From NCBI GenBank assembly GCA_947643405.1, contig CANRVY010000011.1, forward strand, positions 1 through 45,387: a stretch of 45,387 bases of DNA, read 5' to 3'. Positions 24,152 to 32,799 of this stretch are shown here, piece by piece; within the stretch, counting starts at the first letter, position 1, and the number at the start of each line of letters is the position of its first letter. Both the position numbers and the translations under genes were made by a program. The DNA is from an uncultured Mycoplasmatota bacterium. GTDB taxonomy: Bacteria > Bacillota_I > Bacilli_A > RF39 > UBA660. Under the pieces are notes generated by a model that was not told where the DNA came from, made no database searches, and worked only from the letters and a program-made list of their open reading frames with translations.

Positions 24152-24643
24152 TCATTTCACTGACCCAAAACTATTAAATGGAAAGATACGAAAACTAGCA
24201 GTTCCCAATATATCACTTTTCTTAATTAGACCGATCATTCTACTATCACTAGATGCCTTGCGATTATCTCCCATTACAAAATAGTATCCTTCTGGAACTT
24301 CTGTATAACCTAATTGCAATAAAGAAAAGTCAGCAGTTATATTACTATATGGGTCATCCACTTTTTTCTTATTAATATAAAGTGTTCCATCTACAATTTC
24401 AATAGAATCTCCTGGAACGCCTATAACCCTTTTTACCAGTTTGGTTTTCATATAATTTAAAATAACAACATCCCCATATTGATAATTTTGATCATATTTT
24501 TTTAGCAAAATAATATCTTTGTTTTTTAATGTAGGATACATAGATGTTCCATCTACTCTAACAGGTGTTACAATAAATGTTCTAATTAAAATAACAACCA
24601 AAATAATGATTACATAGGGAAATCCCTTTTTTATCCATTCCAT
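24152..24643 (-). CDS. lepB: Signal peptidase I
   Basis: 163 residues. One N-terminal transmembrane helix (about 8-24) anchors the catalytic domain outside. The Ser-Lys dyad is seen as Ser34 in DGTSMYPTL and Lys71 in LVKRVIGVPGD. Later boxes YFVMGDNRKASSDSR and ILGTASFRIFPF are typical of the family. It removes signal peptides from exported proteins such as 7895..9094. It lies 24 bp after rplS, separated by a weak hairpin; same order as in several Firmicutes. Confidence 0.95.
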   Translation of the reverse strand: MEWIKKGFPYVIIILVVILIRTFIVTPVRVDGTSMYPTLKNKDIILLKKYDQNYQYGDVVILNYMKTKLVKRVIGVPGDSIEIVDGTLYINKKKVDDPYSNITADFSLLQLGYTEVPEGYYFVMGDNRKASSDSRMIGLIKKSDILGTASFRIFPFNSFGSVK

Positions 24644-24658
24644 ATTATCACCATAGCA

Positions 24659-24684
24659 AAAATAAGACTATGCAGCCTTATTTT
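24659..24684 (-). terminator. Hairpin between rplS and lepB
   Basis: Minus-strand AAAATAAG / CTTATTTT 8-bp stem with a 10-base loop and a short U-run; overlaps the rplS stop. Probably a partial terminator. Confidence 0.45.
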
Positions 24685-25027
24685 CCTTATTTCTTCTTTC
24701 TTTAATTCGAACTTGACCTTTGATATCTCTTAAATAACGAAGTTTGGCTTGTCTTACTTTACCGCGTCTTACTACTGTTACAGAATCAATTTTTGGTGAA
24801 TTCATTGGGAAAATTCTTTCTACTCCAACTCCACTTGAAATTTTTCTAACAGTAAAAGTCTTTCCAACTCCACTACCTTGAATTGCTGTTACAAATCCTT
24901 CAAAAGCCTGAATTCTTTCTCTTTTTCCTTCGATAATCTTTACATCAACTTTAACAGTATCTCCAACACGGAATTCTGGAATATCTGTTCTAATTTGACT
25001 CAATGTAATTTTTTCTACTAAATTCAT
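24668..25027 (-). CDS. rplS: Ribosomal protein bL19
   Basis: 119 residues, standard length. It shows [18 protein letters not shown] (16-33), [18 protein letters not shown] and [17 protein letters not shown], then the basic C-terminus typical of L19, which sits at the 30S-50S interface. RBS GAGGAGAGTGTAAC before ATG 25027. It has its own promoter with a ~70-base leader (see 25028-25101), so it can be expressed apart from trmD. Confidence 0.98.
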   Translation of the reverse strand: MNLVEKITLSQIRTDIPEFRVGDTVKVDVKIIEGKRERIQAFEGFVTAIQGSGVGKTFTVRKISSGVGVERIFPMNSPKIDSVTVVRRGKVRQAKLRYLRDIKGQVRIKERRNKENKAA

Positions 25028-25095
25028 GTTACACTCTCCTCTATAAAATCAATGATCATAGTTTATCATATTTCCAGCGGATCACGACGTAATAG
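25028..25095 (-). promoter_or_regulatory. rplS leader, possible L19 autoregulatory structure
   Basis: About 70 bases of leader between the rplS promoter and ATG, with TGATC and GATCA arms separated by ~22 bases containing CCGCTGG. L19 leaders are known in Firmicutes, but I cannot confirm the consensus from memory. Confidence 0.35.
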
Positions 25096-25124
25096 ATTTT
25101 ACCATATATTTCTAATATATGCAA
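25096..25124 (-). promoter_or_regulatory. rplS promoter
   Basis: Minus-strand TTGCAT (25119-25124), 17-bp spacer, TAAAAT (25096-25101). Confidence 0.7.
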
Positions 25125-25130
25125 GCAATT

Positions 25131-25178
25131 TTTTAAAATTAAAGGGAATTATCTTTTTAAAATTAAAGGGAATTATCT
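25131..25178. repeat. 24-bp tandem duplication at the end of 25173..25640
   Basis: Copies at 25131-25154 and 25155-25178 are identical. The copy at 25155-25178 contains the gene's stop codon and last codons; the other lies just after the gene, toward rplS. Confidence 0.9.
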
Positions 25179-25640
25179 TCTTCTTCCCCCTACACTTTTT
25201 TCTTCTTCCTCCATAGCTGGTTTATCAATCATATAAATTAGCTTCTGTTTTAATTCATGCTCTAAAAGAGCGATTTTTTGAAGAAGTAACGATATATATT
25301 TTTCATCCAAATATTTTTGATATTTATATTCAACAATATCTCTATACCGAGACAAATCATTTAATGCATTCCTAAGAGTTACCCCAGCATCAGATGAAGT
25401 ATCCCCTTCTCTCAATGTATCTATAATAAGTTTTAAATACAAATCCAATTTTCTCTTTATTTTCTTTTTTAATACTTTTTCAATAAAAGACTGATTAATA
25501 ATTACTAACTGATTTACCATAATTCCATCATATTCTACATTGTTTTTAGGAACCAAACGATAACCATTTCGTTTTTGGCAATCACTAACCATACTTTGAT
25601 TATCAAATTTTCCTTTTATAATAGAATAATGCTTCATCAT
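25173..25640 (-). CDS. Unknown helical protein between trmD and rplS
   Basis: About 155 residues from ATG 25640 (an in-frame ATG at 25649 is too close to AGAG to be served by it; ATG 25637 is also possible). The N-terminal third is mixed (KHYSIIKGKFDNQS). The rest is helical and charged, with a TSSDAGVTLRNALNDLSRYR segment near residues 83-102 and a Lys/Glu-rich end finishing GGRRR. No domain recognised. Its position inside the rimM-trmD-rplS group and its tight spacing to trmD suggest a translation-related or simply co-expressed role. The last codons are part of a duplicated 24-bp unit. Confidence 0.75.
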   Translation of the reverse strand: MMKHYSIIKGKFDNQSMVSDCQKRNGYRLVPKNNVEYDGIMVNQLVIINQSFIEKVLKKKIKRKLDLYLKLIIDTLREGDTSSDAGVTLRNALNDLSRYRDIVEYKYQKYLDEKYISLLLQKIALLEHELKQKLIYMIDKPAMEEEEKSVGGRRR

Positions 25641-25641
25641 T

Positions 25642-26313
25642 TTAATCATCTCTTTCTAATAAATCAGGTCTTCTCAATTTTGTTCTTTTTAACTGTTCTT
25701 CATATCTCCATTTTTCTATATTTGCATGATGTCCGGAAAGTAATACATCAGGAACCTTCATTCCTCTAAATATAATAGGCTTTGTATAAACAGGATAATC
25801 TAATAAATTATTATGGAAAGAATCCTCCATGTGTGACTCTTCTTTTATCACTCCATTTAATAATCTCACAATACTATCCGTTATTACCATGCTAGGAAGT
25901 TCTCCACCTGTTAATACATAATCTCCAATGCTAATTTCGTAATCTGCTAATGTACGAATCCGTTCGTCAAATCCCTCATAATGACCACATATAAAAATCA
26001 AATGTTCCATTTTAGAAAACGCATAGGCCTTTTGCTGTTTCCAAGTTTCACCCTGAGGAGTGACTAAAATCACTTTAGAATTTTCTTTTTTATAATGTTC
26101 TACTGCATCAAACACAGGTTGTGGCATTAATACCATACCTTTTCCTCCACCAAACCCATAATCATCTACTTTTTTATGTTTATCTAAAGTAAAATCTCGA
26201 ATATCATGAATTTCAATTTTTACTTTCCCAGATTCAATTGCTCTTTTTATAATGGACTCATTTAAAAAGCCATCAAACATTGAAGGAAAAAGTGTCAAAA
26301 TATCAATTTTCAT
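25642..26313 (-). CDS. trmD: tRNA (guanine-N1-)-methyltransferase TrmD
   Basis: 223 residues. [16 protein letters not shown] start, [17 protein letters not shown], the trefoil-knot SAM site [12 protein letters not shown], then [13 protein letters not shown] and [13 protein letters not shown] are all diagnostic. It makes m1G37 in tRNAs reading CNN codons and prevents +1 frameshifts. The start overlaps the end of rimM by 11 bp, as is common. Confidence 0.97.
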   Translation of the reverse strand: MKIDILTLFPSMFDGFLNESIIKRAIESGKVKIEIHDIRDFTLDKHKKVDDYGFGGGKGMVLMPQPVFDAVEHYKKENSKVILVTPQGETWKQQKAYAFSKMEHLIFICGHYEGFDERIRTLADYEISIGDYVLTGGELPSMVITDSIVRLLNGVIKEESHMEDSFHNNLLDYPVYTKPIIFRGMKVPDVLLSGHHANIEKWRYEEQLKRTKLRRPDLLERDD

Positions 26314-26797
26314 TTAGCAATCCTTCTACTACATGAATATCTATTCTTTTTTGGGCTAAATCAATATTAGTTACAAATTCTGGAATATATGGAACCAAGT
26401 GTTTTCTTTTTTTATCAGTAATTACTAAAATATCATGAGCTTTACTTTTCATAATAAACGTAACTTCTCCTATAGGTGTTTCTTGATCATAAGCAGTTAG
26501 ACCAATCACATCTTCTTTAAAGTATCCATCTACTTTGATATCCTCTCTTTTCATATATGCTTTTTCACCTTTATAAATAATAACATCATTAATATCTTCA
26601 ATACCATCAAAAGTAAACATATCATAGTCTTTGTGTACTCGGTACGTTTTTATTACTAACTCTTCTTTATTTTTTCCAACATAAATTTTTTTATTTATTA
26701 TGAAAGCCTCTTTCTTATATTCAAAATCAGATAGGAGTCGAACCTCACCTTTTAATCCATGGGTGTTCACAATTTCACCAATATATATATAATCCAT
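26303..26797 (-). CDS. rimM: 16S rRNA processing protein RimM
   Basis: 164 residues with the RimM N-domain ([21 protein letters not shown], split at its GLKGE core) and the C-terminal PRC-barrel region ([18 protein letters not shown] ... LVPYIPEFV). It assists 30S head assembly through S19. RBS AGGTG before ATG 26797. It ends in TGA, showing TGA is a stop in this organism. First of the rimM-trmD pair; the usual upstream rpsP is absent here. Confidence 0.95.
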   Translation of the reverse strand: MDYIYIGEIVNTHGLKGEVRLLSDFEYKKEAFIINKKIYVGKNKEELVIKTYRVHKDYDMFTFDGIEDINDVIIYKGEKAYMKREDIKVDGYFKEDVIGLTAYDQETPIGEVTFIMKSKAHDILVITDKKRKHLVPYIPEFVTNIDLAQKRIDIHVVEGLLNEN

Positions 26798-26804
26798 ATT
26801 ACAC

Positions 26805-27533
26805 CTACTTATCTAGTTCATATAAAATAATACTTGTTGCAACACCTACATTTAAACTTTCACAACGTTCATCCATTTCTATATATAAATATTCATCACA
26901 TAAATCTAAAATAGTTTCTTCTACCCCTTGGCCTTCATTTCCCATTATTATAGCAAATTTTTCACAATTTTCAAGTTCTTTTATACTTTTTCCATAAGTT
27001 ACCTTTGTTCCATAAACCTTATAATGCTGCTTTTGCAGTTTTGGAATCAATTCATACAAATCATCTACAATAATTGGAATGTGAAAAATCATTCCTTGGC
27101 TAGAACGAATCACCTTAGAATTATAAGCATCTACAGTACTAGGACTCAAGATAATCATGTCTACATGGAATGCTACTGCACTTCGAATAATTGTTCCTAA
27201 GTTTCCAGGATCTTGAATACCATCTAATATAATAATTCGATTTCCATAATTTTCTTCAAAATTTGGTTTTTCACAAAGACCAAAAATAGTTCCAGGGCTT
27301 TCTACCTCTGTGATATAATGAATTACATTATTACTCAAATAATTGGTTGGAACAGAAAGTGGAAAAAGTTCATCTTTTTCTAATAACAATTCTTTTAGGT
27401 GCCCTGTTTTATATGCTTCTAATACTAAATGTCTACCTTCAACTAAAAAGAGTCCTGTTTTATCACGATACTTTTTTGTATTCAATTTTTTTAAATCTTT
27501 TATTTTTTTATTGTCGATAGAAGTATAAAGCAT
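26805..27533 (-). CDS. SpoU/TrmH-family RNA methyltransferase
   Basis: About 242 residues from ATG 27533, chosen because it has GGTGA in front; an ATG at 27560 has no RBS. N-terminal RNA-binding domain (KYRDKTGLFLVEGRHLVLEA) is followed by the SPOUT knot: ILDGIQDPGNLGTIIRSA, IIMGNEGQGV and SLNVGVATSIILYEL, all three SpoU motifs. Members methylate ribose 2'-OH in rRNA or tRNA. Distinct from rlmB in this window; the target is unknown. Seven bp before rimM, so same operon. Confidence 0.88.
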   Translation of the reverse strand: MLYTSIDNKKIKDLKKLNTKKYRDKTGLFLVEGRHLVLEAYKTGHLKELLLEKDELFPLSVPTNYLSNNVIHYITEVESPGTIFGLCEKPNFEENYGNRIIILDGIQDPGNLGTIIRSAVAFHVDMIILSPSTVDAYNSKVIRSSQGMIFHIPIIVDDLYELIPKLQKQHYKVYGTKVTYGKSIKELENCEKFAIIMGNEGQGVEETILDLCDEYLYIEMDERCESLNVGVATSIILYELDK

Positions 27534-27587
27534 AAAATCACCAAATTCATTGTAACACATTTTTAAAATTAAAGTCTACAATTAGAA

Positions 27588-27611
27588 AGAAAAAAAGAAC
27601 AAAGTTGTTCT
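27588..27611 (-). terminator. Terminator of 27610..28698
   Basis: Minus-strand AGAACA-ACUU-UGUUCU followed by six U, overlapping the stop codon. Confidence 0.75.
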
Positions 27612-28698
27612 AACATATTTTTCGCACTACCGATAAAACTTTCTCTTTATTCTCTTTTGCTTCTGCCAATTCATCTGATGTTACCCGAAGTCCCAATAAA
27701 AGTCGTTCTTCTAAACTTAAACTTTTAGAAAATTCATTGATTCTGAGACAATCTTCGTACTGCTTAAATTTTGATAAATAAAAGTCTGTTGGTCCTAATA
27801 GCTGATCATATCCCCCAAGTAAAGTTGCTAGAAGTTCTTCACTGAACATATTCCAAATATTTGAGAGCACTTCTTTTTTTGAATCTTGCTCAATTAAAGA
27901 AAGCACCAAACTATCTCCACAAATATCTGCAACCCTTTCTTTTGGATTATAACTCCAATATTTCTGATATATTTTATCTATTCTTTTGATCCTTCTTTTA
28001 TAAATAAGATTCAAGATAAAAAATAATAGAGCTGGATACATGATGACTTGATCAAAAAATTCGTCTGCCTTATCCTGATTGTATTCACAAGCGTTCCAAA
28101 TAACAGTTCGAACATCACCTCTTTTTTGTTGTCTCACTTTTCTTTGATTAGCATGTTCTATCTCATGGCCTACCCAAGAAACAACTTTGTAATAGGGATA
28201 ATAGTCTTTTTCTAATGCAAAATTTGCGCATCTATTTGGCAAATCATAAGTATAAACTTTCAAAGCATTTGTTCTATCATATGCTGCAATCCCACTAGTC
28301 CGATACTTATGAAACTCAATATCACTGACATATTCATGTAAGCCTTTTCCTGATACTAACAGTTCTACTAAAGTTGCAATAAAATGATTGTCTACTTGTT
28401 TTCTGCTTTTAATATTATCATGAATTAATTTGGCAATTGAATCTACCATTTGTTCTTCTTTAATTATACCTGATTCTTGATTGATAATATACTGTGAAAA
28501 TGGTTTTTTTAATCGGAAATATGCCATATTAATTTCATGCTTTTGATCACTTGCTGCACAATATTCTGGACTCAAAAATTCAAATTCGTCAAGATTATAT
28601 TGTGCAATTAAAGATTGGTAAATTTTTTCTACTTGTTCTTCTACAAAGCCCGATTTTATTCCAAAACGAGTTAATGCCTTTCTATCAAATGAATCCAT
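27610..28698 (-). CDS. Putative zinc metallopeptidase (HExxH), cytoplasmic
   Basis: 362 residues without signal peptide. The HEIEH motif at 178-182 (SWVGHEIEHANQ) plus NPKERVAD near 251-257 with a Glu ~72 residues later fits a gluzincin-like zinc site (two His and a Glu). A hydrophobic stretch lies at about 218-233. The rest is helical and unlike families I know. RBS AAGGGGGATTT before ATG 28698, with a possible TGC-TATAAA -10 upstream. It follows the lipoprotein gene by 111 bp. The zinc-enzyme assignment is inference from the motif; with two HExxH neighbours it forms an unusual cluster. Confidence 0.8.
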   Translation of the reverse strand: MDSFDRKALTRFGIKSGFVEEQVEKIYQSLIAQYNLDEFEFLSPEYCAASDQKHEINMAYFRLKKPFSQYIINQESGIIKEEQMVDSIAKLIHDNIKSRKQVDNHFIATLVELLVSGKGLHEYVSDIEFHKYRTSGIAAYDRTNALKVYTYDLPNRCANFALEKDYYPYYKVVSWVGHEIEHANQRKVRQQKRGDVRTVIWNACEYNQDKADEFFDQVIMYPALLFFILNLIYKRRIKRIDKIYQKYWSYNPKERVADICGDSLVLSLIEQDSKKEVLSNIWNMFSEELLATLLGGYDQLLGPTDFYLSKFKQYEDCLRINEFSKSLSLEERLLLGLRVTSDELAEAKENKEKVLSVVRKIC

Positions 28699-28809
28699 AA
28701 ATCCCCCTTTTTATAGCAATGTAACTAGCTATCAAATTCCTATTTCTTCTACGAATTTTGTTCGTCCTTATCATGAACTATTTAAATCCATTTCCCAAAC
28801 TTGTTCTTT

Positions 28810-30690
28810 CTAAGGAATGATATAATAAGCTTTTTGTTTTTCTTCTAAATTTTTACTATCTTGTGCTTCTGTAACCCATCTAAGATAATCATTCATTTCT
28901 ACATAAAGTCCTATTAAATAACGTTTTTCTTCTTCTGTAAAGGCACCTGATAATTGTCCATTTTCAAAATCATAGTCCTTATATTCTCCTACTTCTGACA
29001 TCCGAAAATCATATTGGCTGGTCGCTAAGAATTTGAAAAAGACTTGTTTTATTTCTTCTCTGGCTACTAAATAGTTTTCTGTATCAATGCTTTCTAGATT
29101 ATGATTGATACAAACAATCTTTCTTTGTATTTCCACTCTTTTTTCAAATAAACTTAATAAATAATAGTAGTCTTCTAATGTCATATCTTTTCGCTCTGTA
29201 TTTTGAGCATTAATAAGTGTCCAAATAAAATTTCGATATAGTTGTAAATCAGCATAGTTTTCCAATATCTGAATTCTTGTTTGAATTACTTCTTCTAGAC
29301 TATCTGGATAATCTTCTAAAGCGTCCCAATAAAAGTCGACCAAATTCATTGGGCTATTAATAATATTGTAACACTCCAACATTTCTAATTGCAAATAAAG
29401 CCATTCTGTTTCTTGTTGATTTGCTTCATCTAATATTGGAAATTGTTGAATAAAAGCAATTGGATTATGAAGTAAATTGGCTCTACTCAAGTTTCCTCTT
29501 TTAAAATTTGGCTGAAGAAATAAAGAAAGTTCTAAATTATCAATTGTAAATTGTTTATCAAAATAAACCATTGGGTCTATTCCTAATACTTTACAAGAGT
29601 AACCTTCTGCCAAACCTTCTTCTATAAAGCAATAATTAAATGGCAAATAAGTTATCCGTTTTTGGTTTTCGATTCCATGTTCTTTTAAAAATTCTTCATC
29701 ATATTTTAACCAACTATCCAAGCTGATTCCTGCTGCCCAAAGCTCTCCCAATTCGTTTTCTTCATCTGGACAAGAAATGCTGATTAAATGATAAAATTCA
29801 TGAAAGTTGATTTGTTTAAATTGTGCGAAATTTGGGTAGTTTCCAAACCATAATGGATATATCATTTGGTCTCTTCCTGTTTGTGCATAAGCACCAAAGT
29901 TAAAGAATGTAGACTGTTCATATCCAACTATATAATGTTCTAAAACACAAGCAAGTCTTCTCATATCAATATTTTTAATATCTTCTCTAACAATTAGTAC
30001 AAAGGCATGAAGCTCTGTCACCCAATTGTGTAAATCTTCATCTGATAATGCTTCTATCATAAACATTTTATGGAATTCTTTCGTTTCCTCATCTAAAGCA
30101 TTATCAATTTGTTCTTGACGCTCTTGTTGTTTTTGCTCCAAATTAGTTTTTAAAACTGTAAATAGATTATCCCAGTCAATATCATCCTCTTCTTCTAAAT
30201 ATAAGGAACAATTCATATGTGTTTCTACATAGTCAGTTACCATGTCAGATAAAAAAGCTGTTTGAGCAAGATTTCTAACATTCATTCTGTTAATAACCGC
30301 TTGTTCTTCTTCGCTTAACAAATTTTTCATATAAATTTTAGAAGTCTTGGTTAAGTCGAATTCAAAAGTACTATTTGGAGATGTTTCGATTCCTCGTTCT
30401 TCATTGGTTAGAATGATATCATCCCATGTAACTTCTTTCTCTACTACTTTTCCAAAGAATATTCCACTTTCATCAATTGCGTCATAAAAGCTAAGACTGT
30501 CCTCTACTTCATCGCCTTCTTCTATTTCTGCTATTTCTGATTCGTCTATTATAACTTCTTCTATAACAATAGGTTCTTCTGCTATATTTTCTTGTACTTC
30601 ATTTTGTGGGCTTCCACATCCAGTTAAGCATAATACACAAGCAAATGGCAACACTCTTCTTATTACTAGATTTTTAATTTTTCTCCTCAT
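28810..30690 (-). CDS. Lipoprotein with HExxH zinc-peptidase-like motif
   Basis: 626 residues. Signal peptide with lipobox CLTGC (lipidated Cys25), then an acidic low-complexity stalk (about 30-66) and a large mostly helical domain. HEFYH at 297-301 (QINFHEFYHLIS) and CFIEEGLAEGY near 354-364 (second-shell Glu) match the metal-binding layout of gluzincins. It would act outside the membrane. Strong promoter TTGACA-17-TAAAAT (30716-30744), back to back with that of 30802..31734. No family name recognised; peptidase activity is inferred. Confidence 0.82.
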   Translation of the reverse strand: MRRKIKNLVIRRVLPFACVLCLTGCGSPQNEVQENIAEEPIVIEEVIIDESEIAEIEEGDEVEDSLSFYDAIDESGIFFGKVVEKEVTWDDIILTNEERGIETSPNSTFEFDLTKTSKIYMKNLLSEEEQAVINRMNVRNLAQTAFLSDMVTDYVETHMNCSLYLEEEDDIDWDNLFTVLKTNLEQKQQERQEQIDNALDEETKEFHKMFMIEALSDEDLHNWVTELHAFVLIVREDIKNIDMRRLACVLEHYIVGYEQSTFFNFGAYAQTGRDQMIYPLWFGNYPNFAQFKQINFHEFYHLISISCPDEENELGELWAAGISLDSWLKYDEEFLKEHGIENQKRITYLPFNYCFIEEGLAEGYSCKVLGIDPMVYFDKQFTIDNLELSLFLQPNFKRGNLSRANLLHNPIAFIQQFPILDEANQQETEWLYLQLEMLECYNIINSPMNLVDFYWDALEDYPDSLEEVIQTRIQILENYADLQLYRNFIWTLINAQNTERKDMTLEDYYYLLSLFEKRVEIQRKIVCINHNLESIDTENYLVAREEIKQVFFKFLATSQYDFRMSEVGEYKDYDFENGQLSGAFTEEEKRYLIGLYVEMNDYLRWVTEAQDSKNLEEKQKAYYIIP

Positions 30691-30715
30691 TAGTCAACCC
30701 CTCAAAGTAAGGTAT

Positions 30716-30744
30716 ATTTTATATAGATTTTAATAGATTGTCAA
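30716..30744 (-). promoter_or_regulatory. Promoter of the HExxH lipoprotein gene
   Basis: Minus-strand TTGACA (30739-30744), 17 bp, TAAAAT (30716-30721). Confidence 0.75.
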
Positions 30745-30746
30745 AT

Positions 30747-30775
30747 TTGTAATTATTTTTCATTTATGGTATGAT
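30747..30775 (+). promoter_or_regulatory. Divergent promoter of 30802..31734
   Basis: TTGTAA (30747-30752), 17 bp, TATGAT (30770-30775). Its -35 lies 2 bp from the -35 of the opposite promoter, so one regulator could control both. Confidence 0.65.
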
Positions 30776-30801
30776 AACTCCACTAATGAGGGGGATTTTA
30801 T

Positions 30802-31734
30802 ATGGATGAAACAACTTTAGCCGAAATTATGAATGCTGCCTTGAATGGAGAATCTTATTTCTGTGAAGCTGCATCTTTTGGTTATTCCATCAAACATATT
30901 GATTTATTTAATAAATTAGCAAAGAAAAACTTTGATCAACTTAGTAAAGAAGCAATGAAAACAAGAGTAGAGCTTCCTTATTCTAGAGATTTTGTCAAAG
31001 TAGATTTTGAAACCAACAAAAAAGAAGCAGTTGCTTTTACAGAATCTATTTTAGGTGAAAATACTGGAGCTGCCCTTCTTACATTACCAATTGAAAAACA
31101 AGCAATGGGACTTTTTGATGGTGCAACACTTTTCAATTATGATGGGAATGCAAGAACAATTACTCCATCAAAAATTGTTCTTTTTAGAACTGATTTATCT
31201 TATAATGCCTTATCGTTAGTGCATGAAAATACACATATCCTATTTAATAATCCAGCTCCTTCTAAAGGATTTCATATCCATTATAATGAGTTGCTTCCAA
31301 TTTTGATGGAATTAATGGCTGCTAGTCGTTTTGAAAAAACATTGAATGATCCAAACTTATTGAAGCTTTATTTGGATATTCGAATCAGGACTTTGCGTAG
31401 TCATTTAGAGGAATATTATAAAGGTCTTGCCTTAAGACAAGCAGGTACTAAAGATTTAGTTCCTTTTGAGTATGCGATTCATGTTAGTTATTCTTATATT
31501 ATTGCTACGTTTTATGCCATTCGCTTATTTGAACTTTATAAAGAAGATCCTGTAAGGATGGAAAAATGGGTAAAAAGCGCGATTACCCATCAAGAAACAG
31601 TAGAAAATTTATTAGATGAAGCACATGTCTCTTTAACTGATAAAGATACTATCAAAGCAAATGAAAAAGTATTAAAAATGTACCAAAATAGTATGAATTT
31701 CATACTATTTTCTATTACCTCGAGAAATATTTAA
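30802..31734 (+). CDS. Putative zinc metallopeptidase (HExxH), divergent from the lipoprotein gene
   Basis: 310 residues, no signal peptide. HENTH at 141-145 (LSLVHENTHILF) and YNELLPILMELMAA at about 161-174, whose Glu163 or Glu170 could be the third ligand. The rest is helical. RBS GAGGGGGATTTT before ATG 30802. It is the only plus-strand gene in this part and shares a divergent promoter region with the HExxH lipoprotein, suggesting joint regulation. Its 3' end overlaps ftsW (opposite strand) by 30 bp and contains a 12-bp perfect inverted repeat before its stop. Family not recognised. Confidence 0.82.
   Translation: MDETTLAEIMNAALNGESYFCEAASFGYSIKHIDLFNKLAKKNFDQLSKEAMKTRVELPYSRDFVKVDFETNKKEAVAFTESILGENTGAALLTLPIEKQAMGLFDGATLFNYDGNARTITPSKIVLFRTDLSYNALSLVHENTHILFNNPAPSKGFHIHYNELLPILMELMAASRFEKTLNDPNLLKLYLDIRIRTLRSHLEEYYKGLALRQAGTKDLVPFEYAIHVSYSYIIATFYAIRLFELYKEDPVRMEKWVKSAITHQETVENLLDEAHVSLTDKDTIKANEKVLKMYQNSMNFILFSITSRNI
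31685..31711. terminator. Bidirectional hairpin between convergent 30802..31734 and ftsW
   Basis: Perfect 12-bp inverted repeat AAAATAGTATGA/TCATACTATTTT with a 3-base loop. For ftsW it spans the stop; for the plus-strand gene it lies inside the coding sequence. U-runs are short. Confidence 0.5.
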
Positions 31735-32799
31735 AACAACTCCCATACTACATAATGTAATTAACAAACTAGATCCCCCATAAGAAAGAAAAGGAAGTGT
31801 TACTCCTGTTACAGGTATTAATCCAACTACTACACACAAATTTAAAATTGCTTGAAATGATAACTGAAAAATAATTCCAAAAGCCAAATATTTTCCAAAC
31901 AAATCAGAAGATTCATGAGAAATTTTAAACCCACTCACAATAATACATAAGAATAAAGATGCCACAATCAAAACCCCTAAAAATCCAAATTCTTCACTAA
32001 TAATTGAAAAAATAAAATCAGTCTGTGGTTCTGGTAAATAAAAATGTTTTTGAATAGAATTTCCAAATCCTAATCCAAATAATCCACCTGGACCTATTGC
32101 ATATAAAGATTGAATAATTTGAAATCCACTACCCAAAGGATCTTTCCATGGATCAAGAAATGACAAAATCCTAGCTAGTCTATATGGAGCAATTGCAATT
32201 AAACATACAATTCCTACTACCCCAACAATTCCGATTTTGAAAAAAAATTTAAAATTAACTCCACCTACAAATAAAATTCCAATAATCGTCATTACAATAA
32301 TGGTTCCTGTTCCAAAATCTGGTTGTAACATAATAAGAGCAAAGATAGATAATGTAAGACCTAATATTGGTAATACTCCTCTTTTTACACTTTTCATATC
32401 TTTTTCATTTTTGCACAAATATTTAGAAGTAAAAATAATTAATCCAAGTTTGGTAAACTCACTTGGTTGTATTCCAAATGAGCCAATTCCAAACCAACTT
32501 CTACTACCATTTCTAACAGTCCCAATTCCAGGAATTAAAACCAAAATTAACAATAAAATACAGAGTCCTAAAATTTTATTTGCATGTTTATGATAAAGAT
32601 GAAAATCAATTTTGCTAATAAAGATCATTAAAATAACGCCAATCAAGAAAAATAAGCCTTGATTTTTAACGAACTTAAAGGGATCCTGAAATTTATATTC
32701 TGCCCAGATATAAGAAGCAGAATAAATCATAATTAATCCAAATATGGAAATGGCTAACACACTTAAAAATAATAACAAATTAAATTTTTTTTCTTTCAC
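31705..32799 (-). CDS. ftsW: FtsW/RodA/SpoVE-family lipid II polymerase
   Basis: About 364 residues from GTG 32799. That start overlaps the mraY stop by one base (TAGTG) and has GGAG ten bases upstream; a longer ATG frame to 32856 would lie inside mraY. Ten or so hydrophobic helices. SEDS signatures are seen: SRSWFGIGSFGIQPSEFTK, GPGGLFGLGFGNSIQKHFYLPEPQTDFIFSIISEEFGFLG (in parts) and LPFLSYGGSSL at the end. It polymerises glycan strands together with a class B PBP. After mraY and spoVD the place matches spoVE/ftsW in Bacillus. FtsW and SpoVE cannot be separated here. Confidence 0.93.
   Translation of the reverse strand: MKEKKFNLLLFLSVLAISIFGLIMIYSASYIWAEYKFQDPFKFVKNQGLFFLIGVILMIFISKIDFHLYHKHANKILGLCILLLILVLIPGIGTVRNGSRSWFGIGSFGIQPSEFTKLGLIIFTSKYLCKNEKDMKSVKRGVLPILGLTLSIFALIMLQPDFGTGTIIVMTIIGILFVGGVNFKFFFKIGIVGVVGIVCLIAIAPYRLARILSFLDPWKDPLGSGFQIIQSLYAIGPGGLFGLGFGNSIQKHFYLPEPQTDFIFSIISEEFGFLGVLIVASLFLCIIVSGFKISHESSDLFGKYLAFGIIFQLSFQAILNLCVVVGLIPVTGVTLPFLSYGGSSLLITLCSMGVVLNISRGNRK

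Noticed and set aside
26303-26305. TGA=Trp (mycoplasma) genetic code
   Set aside because: TGA ends rimM at the expected length, and Trp is encoded by TGG throughout.
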